A DNA stretch of 64,000 nt, taken from assembly GCF_030546645.1 (NCBI RefSeq), contig NZ_JAUOTO010000001.1:310001-374000 (forward strand). The letters are read 5' to 3'. The translations under genes and the position numbers were made by a program. Below, piece after piece: positions 34,288-41,935 of the stretch (the stretch's first letter is position 1; every line of letters starts with the position of its first letter). The DNA is from Flavitalea plasmicola (GTDB taxonomy: Bacteria; Bacteroidota; Bacteroidia; Chitinophagales; Chitinophagaceae). Below the pieces are notes generated by a model. That model had not been told where the DNA came from. It searched no databases and saw nothing but the letters and a program-made list of their open reading frames with translations.

Positions 34288-34406
34288 CTGCAAGCTACAA
34301 GTAGTGCCTAATCAAACTCAACTTGCTCATAATTAATCGCTTGCAGCTTGTAGCTTGTAGCTTGCAGCTTGTAGCTCGAAGCTCACCGCTCACTGCTCGT
34401 AGCTCC
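34283..34406. repeat. Heptanucleotide repeat, copy 6 (intergenic, inverted pair)
   Basis: The left arm (34284-34302) has GCAAGCT/ACAAGCT units, then about 35 bases of AT-rich spacer. The right arm (34338-34406) has about ten AGCTTGT/AGCTTGC/AGCTCGA units. The left arm is the exact complement of part of the right arm. The right arm runs into the coding end of the next gene. Confidence 0.88.
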
Positions 34407-34866
34407 TAACCACTTCGATCTCCCCATCCCTTACAATGAGATCCTTCCATTCAGGGGCATTTTGAATATGCACTACGTAGGCCAAAGATCGGAATTGGGA
34501 AACTTCCTTTACCCATCCGATGGAAAAGTCATAGTAGGTGCTTTTCACCAGCCTTCTTACTTCTCCGGGCAATTCCTTTTCACTATACTCCCGCATGGTG
34601 TAAAGCCAGTTCCCATTTCTGTCAAACACCAGCTTGTTGTGGATCGTTCTTTCCTCGAATTCGGCAAGATAGCCCCCGGGCAGCATGTACCAGCGCTCTT
34701 CCTTGTTCTCTCCGGCCAGTTTCATGAATTGCCGGGCAGCCTTCACGCCGCCTTTATCATTTCGCAGCGTATGCAGGTTGAGGAAAGTATTGCTGGTGGC
34801 CTGCGCATCAGCGGGCATGTATCCTATCAGGAGCAGACAGGAAAGAATGATGATACTTCGTGTCAT
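34390..34866 (-). CDS. Small secreted protein of unknown function
   Basis: A 158-residue protein with a signal peptide ending near P-A-D-A-Q (about residue 22). The mature part has no family that I recognise; it has a basic middle (G-E-N-K-E-E-R-W-Y-M-L-P-G-G-Y-L-A-E-F) and alternating charged stretches that suggest a beta fold. Y-D-F-S-I-G-W-V-K-E-V is a pattern seen in beta-propeller-like or PepSY-like-domain proteins, but this is not enough for a call. The last residues, R-S-Y-E-Q, and the stop are encoded by a heptanucleotide repeat. Confidence 0.6.
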   Translation of the reverse strand: MTRSIIILSCLLLIGYMPADAQATSNTFLNLHTLRNDKGGVKAARQFMKLAGENKEERWYMLPGGYLAEFEERTIHNKLVFDRNGNWLYTMREYSEKELPGEVRRLVKSTYYDFSIGWVKEVSQFRSLAYVVHIQNAPEWKDLIVRDGEIEVVRSYEQ

Positions 34867-34983
34867 AACTATAGGTTTTATGACCTGAAGCTAACGCGCT
34901 TCCACCTGTAGCGCCAGCCAAAACCAGCCATCGGAGGCAGATAATGGCCCACCGGTCTTTTTGAATGAGTAATCGGGAAATGT

Positions 34984-35730
34984 TCAGGACCGGGACGGTT
35001 GTAATTTTTTCAGGAGATTTTCTTTGCGGCTGCGGGAGACATTGATGGAAGATCCGTCGGACATGACAAGATAACCGCCTTCACCCTTGACATATTTGGA
35101 CACTTCGTTGAGATTGACGAGACTGGAATGATGCACACGGAGGAATGAGTAGTCTTCCAGCAGCTCTTCGATCTCCTTAAGGGTACGGGATGCCACTACC
35201 TTCTGCTGATCTTTCAGCGAAAGGATCGTGTAATTGCTGTCCGAAGTGCAATACATGATACTTCCTACGGGCACCATTTGCAGCCCTTCCATGGTAGGGA
35301 TCGCTATCTTGTTGAAAAGATGGGCGGGATTTTGCAGTTTCTGGAAGAGCATGTCTATCTGCAGGGGAAAGAGCAGACGATGTTCTACTTTCTGCACGGA
35401 ACGCTGCAACTCTTCCCGGTCGATGGGCTTCAGCAGGTAATCCAGGGCGCTGAAGCGGATGGCCTTAATGGCATACTGGTCATAGCTGGTAGTAAAGATC
35501 AGCTGCAAGGGGATATCTTTTATTTTTTCCAGCAGCTCGAAACCATTCATACGTGGCATTTCAATGTCGAGGAACAGCAACTGTGGGCGTTGCTCCTTAA
35601 TGGCCGTTAAAGCATCCGCCCCGGAATGATAGCTGCCGGTCACGCTCACCTGGGGGCAATAACGTTCCAGGAGGATAGCCAGCGCTTCGCAGCAATAAGG
35701 TTCGTCATCGACAATGATAGCTCTGATCAT
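34984..35730 (-). CDS. LytTR-family response regulator
   Basis: A 248-residue regulator. The receiver domain (1-118) has acidic pocket D-D-E and the phosphorylation Asp in L-F-L-D-I-E-M-P. The LytTR DNA-binding domain (about 145-245) has L-R-V-H-H-S-S-L-V-N-L. The start is the ATG at 35730; a TTG at 35757 would overlap the kinase stop but adds an unlikely tail. It lies directly after the sensor kinase gene and should be its partner. The regulated genes are not visible here. Confidence 0.93.
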   Translation of the reverse strand: MIRAIIVDDEPYCCEALAILLERYCPQVSVTGSYHSGADALTAIKEQRPQLLFLDIEMPRMNGFELLEKIKDIPLQLIFTTSYDQYAIKAIRFSALDYLLKPIDREELQRSVQKVEHRLLFPLQIDMLFQKLQNPAHLFNKIAIPTMEGLQMVPVGSIMYCTSDSNYTILSLKDQQKVVASRTLKEIEELLEDYSFLRVHHSSLVNLNEVSKYVKGEGGYLVMSDGSSINVSRSRKENLLKKLQPSRS

Positions 35731-35753
35731 ATGTACAATTTTTGTGAATAGTT

Positions 35754-37829
35754 TCAAGCCGGCTCTCCGGCAGCACTGTTGATCCTTATCCGCAGGACCA
35801 CCCTGGTGCCCGCCGGTCTTCCTTCCGCATCGTAGAGGTCTTCGATATTGAAAAAATGGCCCGGTGCGCCTGAGCCTGTCAATAAGTGGAGACGTTCTGC
35901 CGTTATCTGCAAACCCATCGATTTATGTCTTTGCGCGGATTTGCTTTTTAGCAGGACCGCTTTTTGACGACCCACGCCATTGTCCTGTATAATACAGGTG
36001 AGCATATCGCCCTCCGCCCGGAGGGTCACTGTCAGCAGTCCCCTTTCCTGCTTGTGCATCAATCCATGCCAAACCGCGTTTTCCACAAATGGCTGTAGCA
36101 GCAGCGGCGGAATATAGATATCTCCCGCATCCAGTTCTTCTTCCACGACGATGTTGTAATCAAAGGCGTCTTTGAATCGCAGTCGTTCCATGTCGAGGTA
36201 CAGCTGTAGCACCTCCAGCTCTTCCGCAAGGGAGATGACGGAATGCCTGGAGTGGTTCATGATCATTCGCATCAGCCGGGAGAACTTGGTGAGGTAGTCC
36301 GAGGCAGCCTCTGTTTCATGACCCAATATAAACCGGTTGATGGCATTCAGGCAATTGAAGATGAAATGGGGGTTCATTTGGCTGCGCAGGGCCTGGATCT
36401 CCAGCTCCTTTGCCCGCTGCTGCAAGGCTGCCTTGGCCTTCTCGCCTTCCAGCCGTTGGATCTCCAGCTCATTCTCCGCCCTTTTCCGGAGATGCGCCTC
36501 GTTCTTTCTTTTCAGCAGGACATAACGGGAGAAGATAAAGCCGATCAATAATAAGGCTATGATGCCGCCGATGAGCAATCTTTTGGTGGCAAGCGTTTCC
36601 CGCAGGCAGACCTCGTTCAGCTGCTTCTCCTTGTTCAGCAGGGCGATCTGCTGTTCGTACGCCCAGGACGCGAACTTCCCTTTCAGCTGCTCGCTATTGA
36701 CACTGTCCTTCATGGCATTATAGCGCCTGTAAAACGCGTATGCGCTGTCGGCCCTTTTTGCTTTATCGTACAGCGAATAGAGCGTCAGGCAATTATCCCT
36801 GATATATTGCCGGGCCTTGAACTGCTCGGCAATGGCCAGGCTCTCCCTGGCATATTGGGCCGCCACCTTGTCCCTGCCCAGCCATTGGTTGGCGAGGGAG
36901 AGATCCTTGAGACAGCGCATCACCTGGTTGCGATCGTTCAGCTGCCGTTGGTAGACGAGGCTCTTTTCAAAATAAGGCAACGCTTCGCTGCTTCTGTCCT
37001 GGAGCAGATAATATTCCCCTTTGCTGACCAGGTAGGAGCGTAAGATGGCGGGCTTCAGGGCGGCGGAGTCAAAACGGTTGTAATAATGCAGCGCCGAGTC
37101 GAACAGTCCTTGCCGGCTGAGGAGCTCGGCATAGACGAGGACCTTCCAGGCATGGGACATGGACGGCTGACCTTGCCCGAACCCAAGGTGAAAATATTTT
37201 TTGGCGGCGTCATAGTCCTCTATCTGGATGAACAGCTCAGCCAGCTCATAATATTCGCTTGGCATCAGCTCGGGATGATGGCTTTCCCCGGCCATCTGCA
37301 GACAGCGGCGGTTGATCTCATAGGCCTTTTCATAGTCCCCGCTTTCCCGGTGAGCGCAGCCGATGAGGGACAGGGCCCTGATGACATTGGCGGTATCGCC
37401 GGCTTGCCGGGCATAGTCCTGCGCCAGCTTTATGTAATGGATCGCTTCTTCAAATCGGCTTTGGGCGTAAAGGTCGAATCCCAATGCATAATACGCATAG
37501 GTGATATTGTCTTTGTTGGCCGTGCGATCAAACCAATCCAGGGATTGCCGGGCGATCTGTTCGCCCTGGATAAAATCATTGGTGTAATATATCGTATAGA
37601 TCGACTTGCAGGCTGTGGCTAATGCTATGCCATGGACATAATTGGCTTTCCGGGACTCCTCTAATGCCCTGTCCGCATACCACCCGGCTGAATCATCGAA
37701 ATAGCCAGCATGCCGGAGAAATAGGTCCACCAGGCTGTCGATCGGGGGATTCCTGTCCACACGGCCCGATTGGGCATGGGTGACAGCCAGGCCGCAGAGC
37801 AATAATATGGTAAGCAAGGGCTTTTGCAC
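35754..37829 (-). CDS. LytS-type sensor histidine kinase with periplasmic TPR domain
   Basis: A 691-residue kinase. A signal sequence ends near T-H-A-Q. About 370 residues of helical repeats of the TPR type follow (A-L-G-F-D-L-Y-A-Q-S-R-F-E-E-A-I-H-Y and similar), then one membrane segment (about 413-433), a coiled coil, and the His_kinase/HATPase part. The phospho-accepting His is in M-N-P-H-F-I-F-N (about 483-490), and D-N-G-V-G-R is an ATP-binding motif. The start is GTG at 37829. It is presumed to sense an extracytoplasmic signal through the TPR part and to phosphorylate the LytTR regulator encoded next. Confidence 0.92.
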   Translation of the reverse strand: MQKPLLTILLLCGLAVTHAQSGRVDRNPPIDSLVDLFLRHAGYFDDSAGWYADRALEESRKANYVHGIALATACKSIYTIYYTNDFIQGEQIARQSLDWFDRTANKDNITYAYYALGFDLYAQSRFEEAIHYIKLAQDYARQAGDTANVIRALSLIGCAHRESGDYEKAYEINRRCLQMAGESHHPELMPSEYYELAELFIQIEDYDAAKKYFHLGFGQGQPSMSHAWKVLVYAELLSRQGLFDSALHYYNRFDSAALKPAILRSYLVSKGEYYLLQDRSSEALPYFEKSLVYQRQLNDRNQVMRCLKDLSLANQWLGRDKVAAQYARESLAIAEQFKARQYIRDNCLTLYSLYDKAKRADSAYAFYRRYNAMKDSVNSEQLKGKFASWAYEQQIALLNKEKQLNEVCLRETLATKRLLIGGIIALLLIGFIFSRYVLLKRKNEAHLRKRAENELEIQRLEGEKAKAALQQRAKELEIQALRSQMNPHFIFNCLNAINRFILGHETEAASDYLTKFSRLMRMIMNHSRHSVISLAEELEVLQLYLDMERLRFKDAFDYNIVVEEELDAGDIYIPPLLLQPFVENAVWHGLMHKQERGLLTVTLRAEGDMLTCIIQDNGVGRQKAVLLKSKSAQRHKSMGLQITAERLHLLTGSGAPGHFFNIEDLYDAEGRPAGTRVVLRIRINSAAGEPA

Positions 37830-37962
37830 CTTTAAATTTACGCATACAAGGGCTTATTAGGGTGCCGCCTGTCCCTGGAATTGAGCCGTTGGCGCTTTAT
37901 GGACGCATTTCGCCATGCTGACTGAGTGGTTGGAGTGGGAAACTTTGGGAAAACTTTCTCCA

Positions 37963-37991
37963 TTTCACCACTCTGAAAATTTGTAATTTGC
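37963..37991 (+). promoter_or_regulatory. Candidate promoter of ssb
   Basis: TTTC at 37963-37966 and TAATTTGC at 37984-37991 are 17 bases apart, a fair but not perfect match to the Bacteroidota pattern. The ATG at 38015 follows. Confidence 0.35.
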
Positions 37992-38014
37992 CGTTTCACT
38001 ATAAATCTACCATT

Positions 38015-38455
38015 ATGATAAAGCTACAAGTAATCGGAAACCTGGGTAAGGATTGTGTCACCAATACAGTGAACGGGAAGAACGTGATCAATTTCAACGT
38101 GGCACATACCGAGAAGTTCCGTGACGCACAGGGCAATCAGAAGGACAAGACCATTTGGGTAGAATGCGCCTATTGGACCGACCGCACCGGTATTGCTCCC
38201 TATCTTAAAAAAGGAACACAAGTATACGCAGAAGGAACACCTGAAGTAAGGACCTATCCAAAGAATGATGGTACACAAGGTGTATCTCTGACCCTGCGTG
38301 TGCAGAACGTCCAGTTGCTGGGCAGCAGAGGTGCCGAAGGTGGTGGTGGCTACAGCGGCGGTTCCGAAGGAGGCTATGCTTCCCAGGGGGCGCCTGCTTC
38401 CCGCGTGTCCTCGCCCGGCGATATCACGGAGCCGATCGACGATCTTCCGTTCTAA
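38015..38455 (+). CDS. ssb: Single-stranded DNA-binding protein
   Basis: A 146-residue protein from the ATG at 38015. An OB-fold with M-I-K-L-Q-V-I-G-N-L-G-K-D and V-N-F-N-V-A-H-T type motifs fills residues 1-105. A Gly/Ser-rich linker and the acidic tip D-D-L-P-F, which docks partner proteins, form the end. It binds single-stranded DNA in replication and repair. An open frame from 37988 (TTG) adds nothing plausible. It shares a terminator with the next gene. Confidence 0.95.
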   Translation: MIKLQVIGNLGKDCVTNTVNGKNVINFNVAHTEKFRDAQGNQKDKTIWVECAYWTDRTGIAPYLKKGTQVYAEGTPEVRTYPKNDGTQGVSLTLRVQNVQLLGSRGAEGGGGYSGGSEGGYASQGAPASRVSSPGDITEPIDDLPF

Positions 38456-38470
38456 AAACGGCCTAAAAGA

Positions 38471-38500
38471 AAGAACCCCGGTCTAGCGACCGGGGTTCTT
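38471..38500. terminator. Bidirectional terminator whose arm encodes the end of the FAD gene
   Basis: AAGAACCCCGGTC (38471-38483) and GACCGGGGTTCTT (38488-38500) form a 13-bp perfect stem with a TAGC loop. The FAD gene's stop TAG (38485-38483) lies at the loop and its last codons form one arm. It can terminate both ssb and the FAD gene. Confidence 0.88.
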
Positions 38501-40453
38501 CAATAGTAAGATCGCATCCGCGATCACGACACCATCGGCTCCTTTATTACTGATAGACACATAGTTATCCTTGCCGGCCACAAAAGTGTACCTTCCGCAT
38601 TCCACCCATTCTCCCGAAGTCTGCCCTTCCACCTGCAGCTTTCCCGTGGCGATGCTTACCGCCGTAACCTTGCCACCGGCAGAGACGGTCACGGGAGTGA
38701 CAGAGCTGGCATGCTGTACCTTGGGGACATAGATATATAAGGTATACTGCCCGGATACTTTGATCCGGGGTTCAAAACGCACCTGCCGGAATGCAGGGTC
38801 CTTATGCAGGTCCGCCAGCCTGGAAAACCCATAGCTGTCATGTTTCTCCCTCGTCCATTCGCCTTCCACCAGCACATGGGCCGAATCATCATTGTCGACA
38901 ATGATCTGGGGCGTGCTGCCGTCGGCCAGTGGATTGCTCCCAAGGACAGACCGAATGCCGGCGGCGTCTACTTCCTGCACAGAGAGATGCCGGTCGATCG
39001 CCATCGCGGCCGCAATGGCGGAAGACTGCCCCAGTTCCATGAAGACAGGCTCCATCCGGATGGAGCCATAGGCAATATGACTGGCCGACAGGCATACGGG
39101 CACCAGCAGGTTGCGGCATTCTCCCGCCTTCGGCACCAGCGAGCGATAGGAAATAGGGTAAGGAGGGAATCCCCCGATCTGTACATCCCCTTCATTCTTT
39201 ACCATACCGTCGACGACCAGCCGCTGGCAATTATGAGAATCCATCGTATAGGCGGCCAATCCCACGCCGTCCGTCACAACGGCCTTTCCTTCGCAATTGG
39301 CCTGCGTCATGACATAGGCGCCGGTCATCCGTCTTGCTTCTCGGACGTACATCTGCGGCGTCCAGTGGTCGTTGTCGGCATATTCGTCCCGGGGATAGCC
39401 CCATTGCAGCATCAGGGGCCGCAGGTGGGCCGGCATGCGATCGTCATGCCCGATGAAATACAGCAGCCCTTTTACATAGTCCGTATGCGCCTGCGCGATC
39501 TTTAGCCGCGTGGTGGGGTCTGCTTCGGGATAATCATAGTTCATGCCGATCATATCCGTGGAAAAAGGACCATTGTTATTGATATCCGTCTTGTGCCCTG
39601 GCAGCAGGTCGAACTTCAAAATACCCCAGAGGTCTTTGGCGGGCTTTTTCTCCAGCAGCCTTAGCAACAGCTCATAACGCGTGGAATCGTATCCTGCCGG
39701 CCTGGAGATGGGTATCCGGTTGGCGGGATCATCGGTGAGGCATATACGGTAGTTATAGCTCTGTACCTTTTTATCGCCGTCCCCTTGCTGCCCCAGCCTC
39801 TCGCTGCTGATGCCCCATAAGAGGCCGGAGGAAGGGTCTTTCGGTGTCTTATACGGATCGATGCCGTCAGGGAACTGGTGTTTGTCCCGCAGTTGAATGC
39901 CGTCATAGGTCTCGCCGTAGAGAGCATTGGCTTCGCGTCCCACCGTATAGGATACGCCGGCCTTGGCCATCAGGTCGCCTTCATAGCTGCAGTCGATGAA
40001 CATCTTTGCCTTAATGGAGTGGGCCGGCTGTAGCTGAATGCGCTTGATCACCCCCTCCTGTTTGGCGGCAGCGACGATGTGATAGCCATACAGCACTTTC
40101 ACATTCCCTTCCCGGATGTATTGTTTGAAAATATCCTCCGCCACATGCGGCTCGAAGATCCACTGCTCGAACTTTCCGTAATGGCGTCCCACCCTGCGGT
40201 AAAAATCAAGGGAGAGGCCGGCAATGGCATATTTATTACCGATGTCGGTGTAGCCCAGTCCTCCCGAGCTCAGTCCGCCCAGGTGGCGGCCGGGCTCTAC
40301 GAGCAGGACGCTCTTATGCATCCGGGCGGCGGTGTACGCTGCGATGACGCCGGCTGAGGTACCGCCATAAACGCAGATGTCATAGTCTGTCTGTGCGAAA
40401 GCGTGGCCGGTGAGGCAGATGGAAAAAATGACTGCTGATAAGACTTTTTTCAT
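38483..40453 (-). CDS. FAD-dependent oxidoreductase with golvesin-like C-terminal domain, secreted
   Basis: A 656-residue protein with a signal peptide ending near H-A-F-A-Q. The dinucleotide-binding fold is V-Y-G-G-T-S-A-G-V-I-A-A and the second half of the domain, V-E-P-G-R-H-L-G-G-L-S-S-G-G, matches the FAD_oxidored family (PF12831-type). The last 130 residues form a beta domain like those at the C-terminus of golvesin and xanthan-lyase-annotated proteins. It probably oxidises a carbohydrate or a glycan part in the periplasm. It is the last gene of a SusC/SusD unit, 10 bases after the SusD stop. The substrate is unknown. Confidence 0.85.
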   Translation of the reverse strand: MKKVLSAVIFSICLTGHAFAQTDYDICVYGGTSAGVIAAYTAARMHKSVLLVEPGRHLGGLSSGGLGYTDIGNKYAIAGLSLDFYRRVGRHYGKFEQWIFEPHVAEDIFKQYIREGNVKVLYGYHIVAAAKQEGVIKRIQLQPAHSIKAKMFIDCSYEGDLMAKAGVSYTVGREANALYGETYDGIQLRDKHQFPDGIDPYKTPKDPSSGLLWGISSERLGQQGDGDKKVQSYNYRICLTDDPANRIPISRPAGYDSTRYELLLRLLEKKPAKDLWGILKFDLLPGHKTDINNNGPFSTDMIGMNYDYPEADPTTRLKIAQAHTDYVKGLLYFIGHDDRMPAHLRPLMLQWGYPRDEYADNDHWTPQMYVREARRMTGAYVMTQANCEGKAVVTDGVGLAAYTMDSHNCQRLVVDGMVKNEGDVQIGGFPPYPISYRSLVPKAGECRNLLVPVCLSASHIAYGSIRMEPVFMELGQSSAIAAAMAIDRHLSVQEVDAAGIRSVLGSNPLADGSTPQIIVDNDDSAHVLVEGEWTREKHDSYGFSRLADLHKDPAFRQVRFEPRIKVSGQYTLYIYVPKVQHASSVTPVTVSAGGKVTAVSIATGKLQVEGQTSGEWVECGRYTFVAGKDNYVSISNKGADGVVIADAILLLKNPGR

Positions 40454-40463
40454 GGCGATGAGA

Positions 40464-41912
40464 TTAATAGCCCGGGTTCTGATCCTTTGCCGGATCGATG
40501 GCTTTATTATAATTATATTCCGTGGTTGGGATAGGCCATAACAAATGCTTGTCCGCCACCGTGATGCCTTTCACAGCCTGGATCACCTGCTTAACGATGC
40601 CCATTCTTTTCAGGTCCAGCCAGCGCTTGCCTTCCGAGCAATCTTCATAACCTCTTTCCTTTACCACCAGGTCGAGGAAGGCAGCGGGATCGCTGTAATC
40701 GCTCAGTAAGAGGTCGACGGAAGCGTCCGCTGTTAGGGGGTCCTTTCCATAGGCCCGCCGGTGCACCATATTCAGCTTTTCCATTCCATCCGCCGTAGGT
40801 CCGTTGTTCACCCGGCTCTCCGCCTCGGCATACAGGAGGAGCAGGTCCGCATAGCGGTACATCGGGTAATCGTTGCCCGCGCCTGTGACGGCCTGTTTGT
40901 CCGCGAACTTCCTGTTCAGCATGGTGGTAGCGCCCAGCCCGAAGGTCTGGCTGTACCAGTTGTACGTATAGCGAAGGTCGTGCTTATCCCAGTGCTGCAG
41001 CACGGCGTTTTTGACCGAGTCGCTGTAAAAAGTATAATAACCTCCCGGCGGATAATAGCCCGAGTTGGGATAAAAGGCATAGATAGGATATTGCCAGCCC
41101 TGGGTGGCAGCGCTGCGGGAGAATTTAATGTAAAAGATCTCTTCGGTCGAGCTGACGACGTCGGCGCCGTACAGCTTGTCGAAGTCGGACACCGCCGACA
41201 CCTTCACCAGCGAGAACTTCCCCGAGGCGATCACCTCTCCCGCCTTGCTGTCCGCATCGTTGTATTGTCCCAGCCACATATAGACCTCGGCCAGCACCGT
41301 CTTGGCGGCCCATTTGGAAGGGGCGCCCACCAGCCTGCCTGCATCCGGCAGGTTGGTTTCGGCAAATTTCAGGTCTTCGAGGATGAAGGCATATACGTCG
41401 GCGGCAGCGCTCCGCCTCAGGTTGATGGAGTCCATATTGTTTTCCGTCCGCAATGGCACACCTGCCCAATTGCGCACCAGGTAGAAATAATCCAGGGCCC
41501 GCAAATACCTTGCCTCTGCCAGGTATTGGGCTTTTGCGGCATCGCTCACGGACTTTGCCAGGGGGATCTTCTGCACCATGATATTGGCATTGCGGATAGA
41601 TAAATAGAAGAACCCCCAGATATTACCTACCCGGGTGATATTGGTATTGTCCAACCCCTGGTAATTGTTGAGGACAGCATGGCTGCCCCGACCATACATA
41701 TAATCTGCGTAGCATTCCAGCTGCACCTGGTAGATGGCGCCCAGGGCGTTGCCGTCCCTTAAAGGTGAATAGATGGCGTTGAGCCCGGCTTCCACTTCGG
41801 CGGGCTTGTTATAGAAATTCTCTGCGGCAATGGATTGCGGCTCTTCTTCCAGGGTCTTCTTACAGGAGGAGAGCGCCGCCGCCATGATAATGATTGAAAT
41901 TATATATCTCAT
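40464..41912 (-). CDS. SusD/RagB-family outer-membrane lipoprotein
   Basis: A 482-residue protein from the ATG at 41912, which gives a lipoprotein signal M-R-Y-I-I-S-I-I-I-M-A-A-A-L-S-S-C. An ATG at 41948 is less likely. The mature part has the helical TPR-like SusD fold (L-R-A-L-D-Y-F-Y-L-V-R-N-W-A-G-V-P near residue 140) and ends in L-L-W-P-I-P-T-T-E, the usual ending motif. It caps the SusC channel and binds the glycan at the surface. The gene follows susC by about 23 bases. Confidence 0.95.
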   Translation of the reverse strand: MRYIISIIIMAAALSSCKKTLEEEPQSIAAENFYNKPAEVEAGLNAIYSPLRDGNALGAIYQVQLECYADYMYGRGSHAVLNNYQGLDNTNITRVGNIWGFFYLSIRNANIMVQKIPLAKSVSDAAKAQYLAEARYLRALDYFYLVRNWAGVPLRTENNMDSINLRRSAAADVYAFILEDLKFAETNLPDAGRLVGAPSKWAAKTVLAEVYMWLGQYNDADSKAGEVIASGKFSLVKVSAVSDFDKLYGADVVSSTEEIFYIKFSRSAATQGWQYPIYAFYPNSGYYPPGGYYTFYSDSVKNAVLQHWDKHDLRYTYNWYSQTFGLGATTMLNRKFADKQAVTGAGNDYPMYRYADLLLLYAEAESRVNNGPTADGMEKLNMVHRRAYGKDPLTADASVDLLLSDYSDPAAFLDLVVKERGYEDCSEGKRWLDLKRMGIVKQVIQAVKGITVADKHLLWPIPTTEYNYNKAIDPAKDQNPGY

Positions 41913-41935
41913 ACGTAAGCATTGAAAGTTAAGGA

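Noticed and set aside
34283-34406. Heptanucleotide arrays as a CRISPR array
   Set aside because: The units are 7 bases with no unique spacers between them, and no cas gene is near.
38015-38035. Heptanucleotide-like AAGCTACAAGT at the ssb start
   Set aside because: It is a single unit and a half with no tandem copies, and it encodes the conserved K-L-Q-V start of SSB, so chance is enough.
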